This document shows positions 20,523 through 29,660 of a DNA stretch of 64,000 bases, piece by piece; position 1 is the first letter of the stretch, and each line of letters starts with the position of its first letter. The stretch comes from Dyella telluris. GTDB taxonomy: Bacteria > Pseudomonadota > Gammaproteobacteria > Xanthomonadales > Rhodanobacteraceae. Under the pieces are notes generated by a model. The model ran no database searches. It was not told the DNA's origin and worked only from the letters and a program-made list of their open reading frames with translations. The translations under genes and the position numbers were made by a program. The stretch is taken from contig NZ_CP060412.1 in the NCBI RefSeq assembly GCF_014297575.1, forward strand, positions 4,216,001 through 4,280,000, read 5' to 3'.

Positions 20523-21545
20523 ATGAAAGTACTTGTCTGCGGTGGTGCGGGTTATATCGGTAGCCACACCTGCGTGAGGCTGCTTGAGCATGGCCACGAC
20601 GTGGTCATCTTCGATAGCCTGGTCAACAGTTCCATGCACGTCGTGGAACACATCAATGAACTGAGTGGCGCGCGGGCCCGGTTCGTCCATGGCGATATAC
20701 GCGACGAGGCGGCGCTGAAGGCCGTGCTGGCCAGCGGCGTGGATGCGGTTGTTCATTTCGCAGGGCTGAAGGTGGTTGGCGAGAGCCTGGAGCAGCCGCT
20801 GTACTACTTCGACAACAACATCGTGGGCACGATCAGCCTGCTGCGCGCGATGCAGTCTGTCGGCGTGAAGCGCCTGGTGTTCAGCTCTTCCGCCAATGTC
20901 TATGGCAACCCCGATGGCGTGCCGATTGCCGAAGATGCCGCCTTGCGGGTGACCAACCCCTATGGGCGGACGAAGCTGGTCATGGAGCAGCTGATCGGTG
21001 AGCTGTGCAAGGCCGACCCCGGGTTCAGCGCGATCCTGCTGCGCTACTTCAATCCTGCCGGCGCGCACCCCAGCGGACAGATCGGCGAAGACGCCCATGG
21101 CGCACCCAGCAATCTGGTGCCTTATGTGGCTCAGGTGGCTGCGGGTCTGCGCGACCACCTGCAGATATTCGGTAACGATTACCCCACGCGCGATGGCACG
21201 GGTGTGCGCGACTACATTCATGTGATGGATCTGGCCGACGCACACATGAAGGCGCTGGACGCGATGGATCGCGTCGGTTGCATCGCCATGAACCTTGGCA
21301 CGGGGCGCGGTTACAGCGTGCTTGAAGTGGTGGCTGCGTTCGAGCGGGCGTCCGGTCACACCGTGCCCTATGAATTTGTGGAACGGCGTGCCGGTGACGT
21401 GGCGGAAGCCTGGGCCGATCCTTCGCTTGCGCAGCAGGTGCTGGGCTGGCGCGCGCAACATGGCCTTCGCCGCATGTGTGAGGATGCGTGGCGCTGGCAG
21501 GCGGCACACCCTCATGGTTATGAGCGGATGATCGCGGTGGCCTGA
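20523..21545 (+). CDS. galE: UDP-glucose 4-epimerase
   Basis: 340 residues, extended SDR fold. NAD-binding GGAGYIGS is at residues 6-13, the SSSANVYG serine region follows, and the catalytic NPYGRTK (Tyr-x3-Lys) lies near residue 150. The start MKVLVCGG has GAGGAG seven bases upstream. It interconverts UDP-Glc and UDP-Gal (or the N-acetyl forms), supplying donors for the polysaccharide. It stands alone after a long gene-free region and marks the right end of the glycan locus. Confidence 0.94.
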   Translation: MKVLVCGGAGYIGSHTCVRLLEHGHDVVIFDSLVNSSMHVVEHINELSGARARFVHGDIRDEAALKAVLASGVDAVVHFAGLKVVGESLEQPLYYFDNNIVGTISLLRAMQSVGVKRLVFSSSANVYGNPDGVPIAEDAALRVTNPYGRTKLVMEQLIGELCKADPGFSAILLRYFNPAGAHPSGQIGEDAHGAPSNLVPYVAQVAAGLRDHLQIFGNDYPTRDGTGVRDYIHVMDLADAHMKALDAMDRVGCIAMNLGTGRGYSVLEVVAAFERASGHTVPYEFVERRAGDVAEAWADPSLAQQVLGWRAQHGLRRMCEDAWRWQAAHPHGYERMIAVA

Positions 21546-21739
21546 GCACGGTGGTGCTGGCGAAGAGATCGCGCGCGGGACTTGGCTTCCCTCCGAAGGT
21601 GGATCACTTCGCAACGCGGGAGAGTGCCGGCCAACGGAACGGTCGGGACGGTCCGGGTAGGGGCGGCTTCACGGGCGATTGCTCATCCGGCACGCATTGG
21701 GCGTACTCTTGGTGGCCTCGCCGTCAGGAGGGTCGAATC

Positions 21740-22549
21740 ATGTTCCGACGTACCTGCAAGTTGCTGGCCTTGCTTCCCGCTCTGCTCCTGTTGAATTTCA
21801 CTGTGCATGCTGCCGAGACGAAGACTCCTGCGGCCGAGATGTCGTTGCAGCAGGCAGTCCAGGGCGATTGGCGTTCGGAAGCCAACAAGGCACGCGATGT
21901 TTACCGGCACCCGGTGGAAACGCTGCAGTTCTTCGGCATACAGCCCGGCATGACGGTCATCGAGCTGTCGCCGGGCGGCGGTTGGTATACCGAGATTCTC
22001 GCACCCTATCTTGCGGCGCATGGCCAGCTTATCGAGGCGGCACCGCCGAAGGCCGAGAAGTTCACGGCCAAGCTGAAAGGCAACCCGGCCGTGTTCGGCC
22101 ATATCGCCAAGGTCATTCCGTTTGCGCCGCCCGAGCAGGTGAGCCTTGGGCCCAGTCGTTCCGCCGACATGGTGCTGACATTCCGCAACACGCACGACTG
22201 GTTGATCAACAGCCCGGACACGCTGGCGGCCGTGTTCAAGTCGGCCTTTGAGGTGCTCAAGCCGGGCGGCATTCTTGGCATCGAGGAACACCGGGCCAGG
22301 CCTTTCTCGGACGGGCAGGCGACTGCCGCCGCGCTCCATCGCATCTCCGAGGATTACATGATCGCGCAGGCGATCAAGGCGGGCTTCCGCCTGGCCGATG
22401 TATCGCAGGTCAACGCCAACCCGAACGATCCGGAAGACATCAACATCCATCGTCTGCCGCCCGACCTGTCCGGGCCCGAGGACGAGCACGCGAAGATGAA
22501 GGCGATCGGTGAGTCCGATCGCATGACGCTGAAGTTCGTCAAACCCTAG
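21740..22549 (+). CDS. Secreted class I SAM-methyltransferase-like protein
   Basis: 269 residues. The N-terminal signal peptide (MFRRTCKLLALLPALLLLNFTVHA) predicts export to the periplasm. The rest resembles the UbiE/class I methyltransferase fold: motif I VIELSPGGGWYTEILAPYL near residue 72, and VLKPGGILGIEEH further on. AGGAGG precedes the start by about eight bases. An exported SAM-dependent fold is odd because SAM is cytosolic, yet this secreted family is common in proteobacteria. Its substrate is unknown. An intrinsic terminator follows. Confidence 0.8.
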   Translation: MFRRTCKLLALLPALLLLNFTVHAAETKTPAAEMSLQQAVQGDWRSEANKARDVYRHPVETLQFFGIQPGMTVIELSPGGGWYTEILAPYLAAHGQLIEAAPPKAEKFTAKLKGNPAVFGHIAKVIPFAPPEQVSLGPSRSADMVLTFRNTHDWLINSPDTLAAVFKSAFEVLKPGGILGIEEHRARPFSDGQATAAALHRISEDYMIAQAIKAGFRLADVSQVNANPNDPEDINIHRLPPDLSGPEDEHAKMKAIGESDRMTLKFVKP

Positions 22550-22881
22550 GCGATCGACCGGGCACTGGGGACGCAGGCAGCGCGCGGTATCGTGCCGCGC
22601 GCTGCGTTTGTTTCACACGATGCATCGACCGTCGAGGACCCGGCGGCAAGCGGGGTGGTTTGTACCAGCTTTCGCCGGGCAGGGGATCGCTGGCCAGCGT
22701 GCGCCTGCCGCTGCCCTGAGCCTGTCGCAATGAACGCGCTGCGATGCCGGCCTGTGAGCGTTGATGTCCGTCGCTGGCACGCTCCTTGAATCTATTCCTC
22801 GCAGAGAACGACAACTTCTTCCCCACATGACGTTCCACACCCAGACGAACGCCGCAGCTGTCCGCGGCGATGGGAGGGGCT
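22550..22881. other. Gene-free stretch with terminator
   Basis: 332 bp. It holds the terminator at 22577-22613 and otherwise nothing I can support; the promoter of the small gene at 22882 should lie here. Confidence 0.45.
22577..22613 (+). terminator. Intrinsic terminator of the methyltransferase-like gene
   Basis: An 11-bp perfect stem GCAGCGCGCGG / CCGCGCGCTGC with a seven-base loop, followed by GTTTGTTT. It lies 28 bp after the stop codon. Confidence 0.85.
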
Positions 22882-23136
22882 ATGCATCACACAGTGGTTG
22901 CTGCGATGGAAATGAACTTCATTCTGGTCGACGAGCTTGACGAACGTATCGACGTCTTCTGTGAAGTCTTCGAGCGGGGCGAATCGGTGTATTGGCGCGC
23001 CTGGCTGTATGGCTTTGCCACGTTGCTGGAGACCTTCGAAGGGCACGCGCCCAGTGAAGCGGCCATTGCCGGCCTGATCCAGGCAGAAATCCTGGTACGC
23101 GGCATCCGAGCCCAAGTTGACCCTCAGGGGCAGTAA
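22882..23136 (+). CDS. Small uncharacterised acidic protein
   Basis: 84 residues; the ATG at 22882 is preceded by GGGAGGGGC. It is acidic, without signal peptide or membrane segment, and rich in Glu/Asp near the N-terminus (ILVDELDERIDVFCEVFERGE), with aromatic residues in the middle (VYWRAWLYGF). I do not recognise a family. Codon use fits the genome and the ribosome-binding site is good, so it is probably a real gene. Confidence 0.6.
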   Translation: MHHTVVAAMEMNFILVDELDERIDVFCEVFERGESVYWRAWLYGFATLLETFEGHAPSEAAIAGLIQAEILVRGIRAQVDPQGQ

Positions 23137-23410
23137 CTGACCCGTCGCAGGGCGGCCACGTCATGGCGGCGCCGGCGCGTGGTTCGCGCCCGACGCAGTT
23201 GCCGCCCATGGTTGGACTCCCGCAAGGTCCCCGCGGCATGGCGCCCGGCCTGAAGGCCCGTTCACCCCCCGCATTCTGCGATCTTCATCGCCGGAACACT
23301 TGTTGTCCGCAACCCTGTCGGCCGGCCATGGCAGGCCGCCCGGCACGTTGACGTGCCTGCATGAGGCGCGCCGACGGCCAGCGTCGGTTCGTGACCAGGA
23401 AGAACGCACG

Positions 23411-23439
23411 TTGAAATACTGCCAGGGAGTATGCAAAAT
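23411..23439 (+). promoter_or_regulatory. Sigma-70-type promoter of frmR-frmA
   Basis: -35 TTGAAA (23411-23416), exact 17-bp spacer, -10 CAAAAT (23434-23439). It is covered by the palindromic operator, which fits repression by FrmR. Confidence 0.6.
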
Positions 23440-23456
23440 ATACTCCTTCCCAGTAT
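23416..23456. promoter_or_regulatory. Nested palindromic operator, probable FrmR site
   Basis: Two concentric inverted repeats share one centre (23436). The inner pair is GGAGTAT (23426-23432) and ATACTCC (23440-23446). The outer pair is ATACTG (23416-23421) and CAGTAT (23451-23456). The site ends 15 bp before the frmR start and overlaps the promoter. CsoR/RcnR-family tetramers bind such GC-centred, AT-flanked palindromes; assignment to FrmR is by position. Confidence 0.75.
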
Positions 23457-23471
23457 CTGGCGAGGCCTGCG

Positions 23472-24918
<1,447 letters not shown>

Positions 24919-25005
24919 GGCAATGTGCGGCGTGACGCCACCGCCTCAGGGTGGTGGTGTCACTCCACTATGATCGACCCGACAACCGTGAAGCGAGGGC
25001 GTGTC

Positions 25006-25425
25006 GTGCCGACTCAACTAGCCTCCCGTTCGCTGGCCGGACAGTGCTATTGCGGCGAGGTCCGTTACCAGGTGGACGACGCGTTTCTTTACGCGGCCAA
25101 CTGCCATTGCTCCCAATGTCGACGGACCACCGGTTCGGCGTTCAAGCCCTTTGCCGGCATCGAGCGTGCGAAACTGAGGGTGACCCGGGGTGAATCGCAG
25201 CTGCTGATCGTCGGCGAAGCGGAGGGTCACGACGCGCATTGCCGCCGATGCGGTTCGTTGCTCTGGTCCGTGGTGCGCGAGGGTGCGTTTGTCCATGTAG
25301 CCATGGGGACGCTGGTGGATGCACCGTCCATTCGACCGGACAAACATATCTACGTCGGGTCGAAAGCACCGTGGTTCGACATCACCGACGATCTTCCGCA
25401 ATACCTCGAGCTGCCCGACAGATGA
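25006..25425 (+). CDS. GFA/CENP-V-family zinc protein
   Basis: 139 residues from the GTG at 25006 (GCGAGGG upstream); an ATG at 24970 is an alternative. Zinc-binding cysteines follow the GFA pattern: CYCGEVRYQ, then CHCSQCRRTTGSAF, then CRRCGSLLW. The family is named for glutathione-dependent formaldehyde-activating enzyme, although that activity is disputed for many members. Position directly after frmA suggests a role in formaldehyde-glutathione handling; this is inference. Confidence 0.8.
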   Translation: MPTQLASRSLAGQCYCGEVRYQVDDAFLYAANCHCSQCRRTTGSAFKPFAGIERAKLRVTRGESQLLIVGEAEGHDAHCRRCGSLLWSVVREGAFVHVAMGTLVDAPSIRPDKHIYVGSKAPWFDITDDLPQYLELPDR

Positions 25426-25449
25426 AAGAAACCCCGCGCAAGGCGGGGT
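25425..25449 (-). terminator. Intrinsic terminator for the small minus-strand gene
   Basis: Stem ACCCCGC / GCGGGGT with a five-base loop. The T-tract (TTTCTT) is on the minus strand, ten bases past the stop of the 57-residue gene at 25460. It abuts the end of the plus-strand GFA gene. Confidence 0.75.
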
Positions 25450-25459
25450 CTTCGAGGGG

Positions 25460-25633
25460 TCACACGGCCAGGCTGGGTAACGACTGCAGCCGGCTCTGGT
25501 AGGTGGCGTCCGTTTCACGATAGAGACCGGACCAGGGATCCAGCACAAACCCCTCCGTGGGCTCCGGCGACACGCGCCGGGCATGGGGGTGTTCCGCGCT
25601 GGCAATCGGCGCATCAAGGGTCATCGGATCCAT
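25460..25633 (-). CDS. Small uncharacterised protein, 57 residues
   Basis: A short gene with a clear Shine-Dalgarno (AGGAG, six bases before the ATG at 25633), 57 codons and its own intrinsic terminator directly after the stop. The protein begins MDPMTLDAPIASAEHP and has a motif-like core GFVLDPWSGLYRETDATYQSRL. It has no signal peptide, membrane segment or cysteine. I do not recognise the family. The gene-plus-terminator layout argues strongly that it is expressed. Confidence 0.65.
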   Translation of the reverse strand: MDPMTLDAPIASAEHPHARRVSPEPTEGFVLDPWSGLYRETDATYQSRLQSLPSLAV

Positions 25634-25888
25634 ATGCACTCCTGAAGGTTGTCGCGTGGGAAATTCAGACTAGCGATGCGCTCGTTGGTGAGCGGTTAAA
25701 GCGAACGCCTTTTTTCACGAACGCAATTCTTATGAAATTCCTAGGAATCCGGCGGTTTTTGACGCAAGGATGACGGCGCGATGTCGACATCACGCGTGCA
25801 TGACGGAGCGCTGCGGCTGCCGATGTTTGCCCGGTCCGGGGGCAAGGCGTGCAAGAATGAGGATCCCCGCGCCGTGACGTCTCTTTCG

Positions 25889-26167
25889 ATGGCCATGAAC
25901 AAAGACGCTTTCCGCCAGTTCCAGGAAGAACTCGCCGCACTCGACAAGGAACAGGACAAGCGTCGCAAGGAAACCAGCGAAGCACCGCAGGATCGCGCCC
26001 GGCGCGAGTTCCTGGCGTTGCGCGAGCGCTATCAGCTGAGCGTTGCCGACGTGGTGGCCTTTTTCCCGGAGGAAGAGGGCATTGCCTACCTGCAGGGCCT
26101 GATTGCCGCGTCCGAGATGGCGCCACGCAAGCGTCGGGCCAGCCGCAAGGTGGCCGAGCAGGACTAA
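25889..26167 (+). CDS. Small charged protein of unknown function
   Basis: 92 residues from ATG 25889; GTG 25874 (GAGGA upstream) and ATG 25895 are alternative starts. It is highly charged: a Lys/Glu-rich helix (QFQEELAALDKEQDKRRKE), a compact segment RYQLSVADVVAFFPEEEGIAYL, and a basic tail (APRKRRASRKVAEQD). This could be a small nucleic-acid-binding or H-NS-like helper protein, but no family motif is present. It lies alone between divergent and downstream units. Confidence 0.6.
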   Translation: MAMNKDAFRQFQEELAALDKEQDKRRKETSEAPQDRARREFLALRERYQLSVADVVAFFPEEEGIAYLQGLIAASEMAPRKRRASRKVAEQD

Positions 26168-26229
26168 CTGCACTTTGCCGCTGCCGACGGTAGCGATAGC
26201 ATGCGGCACTTCCTGCGAGAGGTGTCCGG

Positions 26230-27168
26230 ATGTTGCGTGTCGCGTTCGCTGCCGTACTGACCCTGTTGTGCGCTGATGTTGTCGCGCAAGATGTCACGCC
26301 CTCCGTTTTTGCGCCGGGAGTGATTTCCGGGCCGCTGCACGACAGTGCTCCCGCGTTCGCGCCGGACGGCCGCACCGTGTACTTCACGCGCAGCGATGGT
26401 ACTGAATCCAGCATCCTGGTCAGTCATCTGGACAACGGGCACTGGTCCACGCCGACCATGGCGCCATTTTCGGGACAGTGGAGCGACATGGAGCCGGCCA
26501 TGTCACCGGACGGTCGTTTCCTGGTGTTCGTCTCCAATCGCCCGAAGACGCCCGGCGGCCAGCCGCTGGATGGCTACTTCATGGGGCGCAGCTTCCCCGG
26601 GCATGGCGGCAATCTCTGGAAGGTCTCCTGGGAAAACGGCAAGTGGGGAACCCCGGTGCGCCTGCCGGATGCCGTCAATCGCAGCGACTCGACGTTTGCG
26701 CCGGCGGTGGCGGCCGATGGCACGCTGTATTTCATGCATCCGGCGGCGGACCCGAAGCACTTCGAGTTGTTCCGTGCCGCCGCGCATCGCGGTGGTTACG
26801 ACGAGCCTCAGGCGCTGCCTTTCAGCGACGGGCATGTGACCGACGTGGATCCGGCGGTGGCGCCCGATGAGTCCTTCGTCGTGTTCGGCTCCAGTCGTTC
26901 GCCAGCGCGTCAGATCGATCTTTTCATCGTGTTTCGCGACAACGGCCAATGGGGTACGCCCATTCATCTGGGCAATGGCGTGAACAGCGCCGGCTCGGAT
27001 GCCGAGGCGCGCCTGAGCCCCGATCACCAGACGCTGTATTTCGCCAGCGATCGCCTGGAGGACATCGCGCCCGGCACGGTCCGTGCGGACTGGGACAACG
27101 GCAAGTACAACATCTGGCAGATTCCCCTGGGGCCCTGGCTGGATGCACACGCGAGGTCGCAGCACTGA
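26230..27168 (+). CDS. Periplasmic TolB-like beta-propeller protein
   Basis: 312 residues with an N-terminal signal peptide (MLRVAFAAVLTLLCADVVAQ). At least five PD40/WD40-like repeats are visible by their SPDG-type turns: APAFAPDGRTVYFTR, EPAMSPDGRFLVFVS, APAVAADGTLYFM, DPAVAPDESFVVFGS and EARLSPDHQTLYFAS. This predicts a small secreted beta-propeller. Its function is unknown; such proteins often bind protein or peptide partners in the periplasm. Confidence 0.8.
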   Translation: MLRVAFAAVLTLLCADVVAQDVTPSVFAPGVISGPLHDSAPAFAPDGRTVYFTRSDGTESSILVSHLDNGHWSTPTMAPFSGQWSDMEPAMSPDGRFLVFVSNRPKTPGGQPLDGYFMGRSFPGHGGNLWKVSWENGKWGTPVRLPDAVNRSDSTFAPAVAADGTLYFMHPAADPKHFELFRAAAHRGGYDEPQALPFSDGHVTDVDPAVAPDESFVVFGSSRSPARQIDLFIVFRDNGQWGTPIHLGNGVNSAGSDAEARLSPDHQTLYFASDRLEDIAPGTVRADWDNGKYNIWQIPLGPWLDAHARSQH

Positions 27169-27250
27169 CGGTCGTGGCCCGCTGACCATCGTGACGCACC
27201 CGTAACGTATCTTTTGCGATACAGGCGTCTGGGTCATCGGGACGTTGATC

Positions 27251-27643
27251 ATGATTGAACAGATCCCCGGATTACCGGCAGGTGCGCTGGGATTCCGTGC
27301 CAGCGGGCAGGTCACTGCCACCGATTATTCACGCGTGCTGGTGCCCGATATCGAGGCGGCCTTCGCGTTGAATCGCAAGTTGCGCCTGCTCTATCACGTC
27401 GGCCCCGACTTCACCGGTTTTGACGCCGGCGCGATGTGGGAAGACGCACAACTGGGTTTCCGCCACTTCAGCGGCTGGGACCGCGTGGCGCTGGTTACCG
27501 ATGTGCAGTGGCTGCGCGTCACGGCGAGCGCCATGGGTTTTGCGGTGCCGGCCGAGTTCAAGCTGTTTCACAACGCCCAGTTCGACGAGGCCATGGCGTG
27601 GATCGGCGAGCCGCGCCCCGTCGAGGACGATGGAAACAAATGA
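27251..27643 (+). CDS. SpoIIAA-like (STAS-related) protein
   Basis: 130 residues. MIEQIPGLPAGALGFRASGQVTATDY followed by VLVPDIEAAF and GWDRVALVTDVQWLR matches the SpoIIAA-like family (PF11964), a STAS-type fold seen in many proteobacteria. ATG 27251 is preferred to the TTG two codons earlier. It has no signal peptide. Its function is unknown. It ends just before the asnB leader and may share no transcript with it. Confidence 0.8.
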   Translation: MIEQIPGLPAGALGFRASGQVTATDYSRVLVPDIEAAFALNRKLRLLYHVGPDFTGFDAGAMWEDAQLGFRHFSGWDRVALVTDVQWLRVTASAMGFAVPAEFKLFHNAQFDEAMAWIGEPRPVEDDGNK

Positions 27644-27657
27644 AACTTTATTGGTGC

Positions 27658-27685
27658 TTGTCAGCCGGCGAGCGCTGTGTTTAAG
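27658..27685 (+). promoter_or_regulatory. Candidate promoter of the asnB leader
   Basis: -35 TTGTCA (27658-27663, five of six to consensus), 16-bp spacer, -10 TTTAAG (27680-27685, four of six). It would start RNA near 27691-27693, almost on the first in-frame ATG (27694), which makes the later ATGs (27724, 27757) more likely starts of the leader peptide. Alternatively the real promoter lies further upstream. Confidence 0.35.
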
Positions 27686-27693
27686 TCGGTGGC

Positions 27694-27822
27694 ATGTCCA
27701 GCCTTCACGCCATCCTTGTCGCCATGACCGCCGCTTCCGCGTCGGCCGACGAGTGCATGCGCGCGCTGAACAACAATAACGCCAATAACAATACCCGCTT
27801 GTACGGGTGGGCCGGCGTGTAA
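27694..27822 (+). CDS. Asn-rich leader peptide of asnB
   Basis: A short ORF of 42 codons (32 or 21 if it starts at ATG 27724 or 27757). Its C-terminal part encodes NNNNANNNT: four Asn codons at 27769-27780, one Ala codon, three Asn codons at 27784-27792. It ends TRLYGWAGV-stop. Seven Asn codons out of eight, directly before an asparagine synthetase gene and 24 bp before an intrinsic terminator, is the layout of amino-acid attenuator leaders such as hisL and thrL. No start has a strong Shine-Dalgarno, so the exact start is uncertain. Confidence 0.8.
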   Translation: MSSLHAILVAMTAASASADECMRALNNNNANNNTRLYGWAGV

Positions 27823-27879
27823 GCAGAAGCAACATACACACGCAGAAAGGCCCGCTCCCGAGCGGGCCTTTTTGTTTTT
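27769..27879 (+). promoter_or_regulatory. Predicted asparagine-sensing transcription attenuator of asnB
   Basis: Mutually exclusive pairings can be read by eye. Segment 1 (27792-27797, TACCCG) pairs with segment 2 (27804-27809, CGGGTG) right after the Asn codons. Segment 2 (27805-27813, GGGTGGGCC) can instead pair over nine bases, two of them G-U, with 27849-27857 (GGCCCGCTC), the 5' arm of the terminator. Asn starvation would stall ribosomes on the Asn codons, mask segment 1 and favour the antiterminator. Full translation to the stop at 27820 would cover segment 2 and let the terminator form. Confidence 0.75.
27846..27879 (+). terminator. Strong intrinsic terminator upstream of asnB
   Basis: An 11-bp perfect stem AAAGGCCCGCT / AGCGGGCCTTT with a four-base loop CCCG, followed by TTTTTGTTTTT (overlapping the stem end). 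It lies between the leader peptide and the asnB start, 34 bp before the ATG, so it must be read through for asnB expression. Confidence 0.9.
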
Positions 27880-27912
27880 CAGCCTCGTGAAAAAGCAAAG
27901 GGAATCCACCTC

Positions 27913-29586
27913 ATGTGTTCGATCTTCGGCATGTTCGACCTGCAGCCCGGCGACGACCTGGCGGCGTTGCGCCAGCAGGCGCTTGAGCTATCCCAGCGCC
28001 AGCGCCACCGTGGGCCGGACTGGAGTGGCGTATTCGTGGATGCGGGCGTGATCCTGGTGCATGAGCGGCTTGCCATCGTCGATCCCGCCAGTGGCGCGCA
28101 GCCGCTGCGCTCACGCGATGACGCGCTGGCGCTGGCGGTGAATGGCGAGATCTACAACCATCGCGAACTGCGTGCGGCGAGCGACTACGATTTCACCACC
28201 GGCTCCGATTGCGAGGTGATCAACGCGCTGTATCGCGATGATCAGGCGCCCGCCGAATGGGTCTCCCGGCTCAATGGCATCTTTGCGTTCGCCTTGTGGG
28301 ACAGCATCGAATCCCGTTACGTGATTGCACGCGACCCCCTTGGCGTGTGCCCGCTTTACTGGGGGCATGATGGTGAAGGTCGCCTCTGCGTGGCCTCGGA
28401 AATGAAATCGCTGGTGGGCCTGTGTACGGACGTGGCTCCGTTTCCGCCGGGGCATGTCTACGACAGCGCGGACGGTGAGCTGCGCCGTTACTACCAGAAG
28501 CCGTGGCGCGACTACGCCAGCACCCGCGGTCACGACGTGGCGCCGGCCGAGTTGCGCACCGCCTTCGAACAGGCCGTGCATCGCCAACTGATGACCGACG
28601 TGCCTTATGGCGTGCTGTTGTCCGGCGGCCTGGATTCTTCCCTGGTTGCCGCCTGCGCCGCCCGCTTCGCCCGTCACCGCGTGGAAGACGACGACCGCGC
28701 CGAGGCATGGTGGCCGCGCCTGCATTCGTTCGCGATCGGCCTGGAAGGTTCGCCCGACCTTGCTGCGGCACAGGTGGCAGCCGATGCGCTGGGCACGGTT
28801 CACCACGGCTTCGTCTACACCTTCTGGGAAGGACTGGATGCGCTGCCCGAAGTGATCCGCCATATCGAAACCTACGATGTCACTACCATCCGCGCATCCA
28901 CGCCCATGTATCTTCTCGCGCGCCGCATCAAGGCCATGGGTGTGAAGATGGTGCTCTCCGGCGAAGGATCGGACGAGATCTTCGGTGGCTACCTGTACTT
29001 CCACAAAGCGCCCTCGGCCGAAGCATTCCACGAAGAAACCGTGCGCAAGCTCGATGCACTGCACAGCTATGACTGCCTGCGCGCGAACAAGTCGATGATG
29101 GCCTGGGGCGTGGAGGCACGCGTGCCCTTCCTGGATCTCGAATTCCTGGACGTTGCCATGGGCATGGACGCCCGCCACAAGATGGCGGGGCAGGGGCGCA
29201 TCGAAAAGGCCGTGCTGCGCGAAGCCTTCCAGGGCGCATTGCCGGACGAAATCCTGTGGCGCCAGAAAGAACAGTTCAGCGACGGTGTGGGCTATGGCTG
29301 GATCGACGGCCTCAAGGCGCACGCCGAACAATCGGTGAGCGATCGTGAGTTCGCCGCGGCCGCTACGCGCTTTCCACACAACCCGCCGGCCACCAAGGAG
29401 GCCTATCTGTATCGCCGCATTTTCGAGCGCTTCTATCCGGGGCAGGCGTGTGCGGAGACGGTGCCGGGCGGGAAATCCATCGCGTGTTCATCGCCCGCTG
29501 CGCTGGCATGGGATCCGTCGTTCGCTGCCGCAGCTGATCCTTCCGGTCGCGCGGTGCGTGACGTGCACCAGCAGGCGTTGGCGTAA
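27913..29586 (+). CDS. asnB: Asparagine synthetase B (glutamine-hydrolysing)
   Basis: 557 residues, close in length and sequence character to E. coli AsnB. Catalytic Cys2 (MCSIFGMFDL), glutaminase-domain RHRGPDWSG and NGEIYNHRELR, pyrophosphate loop SGGLDSS at residues 237-243, then YDVTTIRASTPMY and SGEGSDEIFGGYLYFHKAP. It makes Asn from Asp, Gln and ATP in the cytosol. AAAGGGA lies about nine bases before ATG. It is monocistronic, with an attenuator-like leader upstream and a terminator downstream. This is the metabolic enzyme, distinct from the longer polysaccharide-locus paralogue at 12337. Confidence 0.95.
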   Translation: MCSIFGMFDLQPGDDLAALRQQALELSQRQRHRGPDWSGVFVDAGVILVHERLAIVDPASGAQPLRSRDDALALAVNGEIYNHRELRAASDYDFTTGSDCEVINALYRDDQAPAEWVSRLNGIFAFALWDSIESRYVIARDPLGVCPLYWGHDGEGRLCVASEMKSLVGLCTDVAPFPPGHVYDSADGELRRYYQKPWRDYASTRGHDVAPAELRTAFEQAVHRQLMTDVPYGVLLSGGLDSSLVAACAARFARHRVEDDDRAEAWWPRLHSFAIGLEGSPDLAAAQVAADALGTVHHGFVYTFWEGLDALPEVIRHIETYDVTTIRASTPMYLLARRIKAMGVKMVLSGEGSDEIFGGYLYFHKAPSAEAFHEETVRKLDALHSYDCLRANKSMMAWGVEARVPFLDLEFLDVAMGMDARHKMAGQGRIEKAVLREAFQGALPDEILWRQKEQFSDGVGYGWIDGLKAHAEQSVSDREFAAAATRFPHNPPATKEAYLYRRIFERFYPGQACAETVPGGKSIACSSPAALAWDPSFAAAADPSGRAVRDVHQQALA

Positions 29587-29595
29587 GGCGGGGTT

Positions 29596-29639
29596 TCGTC
29601 GCGCGGCATGGAGGACAGGCCGCGCGACGATTCATTCTT
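29596..29639 (+). terminator. Intrinsic terminator of asnB
   Basis: A 12-bp perfect stem TCGTCGCGCGGC / GCCGCGCGACGA with an 11-base loop, followed by TTCATTCTT. It lies ten bases after the asnB stop and before the convergent aspartyl-protease-like gene. Confidence 0.8.
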
Positions 29640-29660
29640 GCTCGTCGACGGCATGCGCAC

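Larger units (their letters stand above)
23137..23471. other. Upstream region of frmR
   Basis: 335 bp without a gene. The last 60 bases hold the frmR promoter and palindromic operator, listed separately; nothing else is supported. Confidence 0.5.

Noticed and set aside
25425..25449. Terminator of the plus-strand GFA gene
   Set aside because: The T-run is only on the minus strand, so it mainly serves the small minus-strand gene, although it may act weakly both ways.
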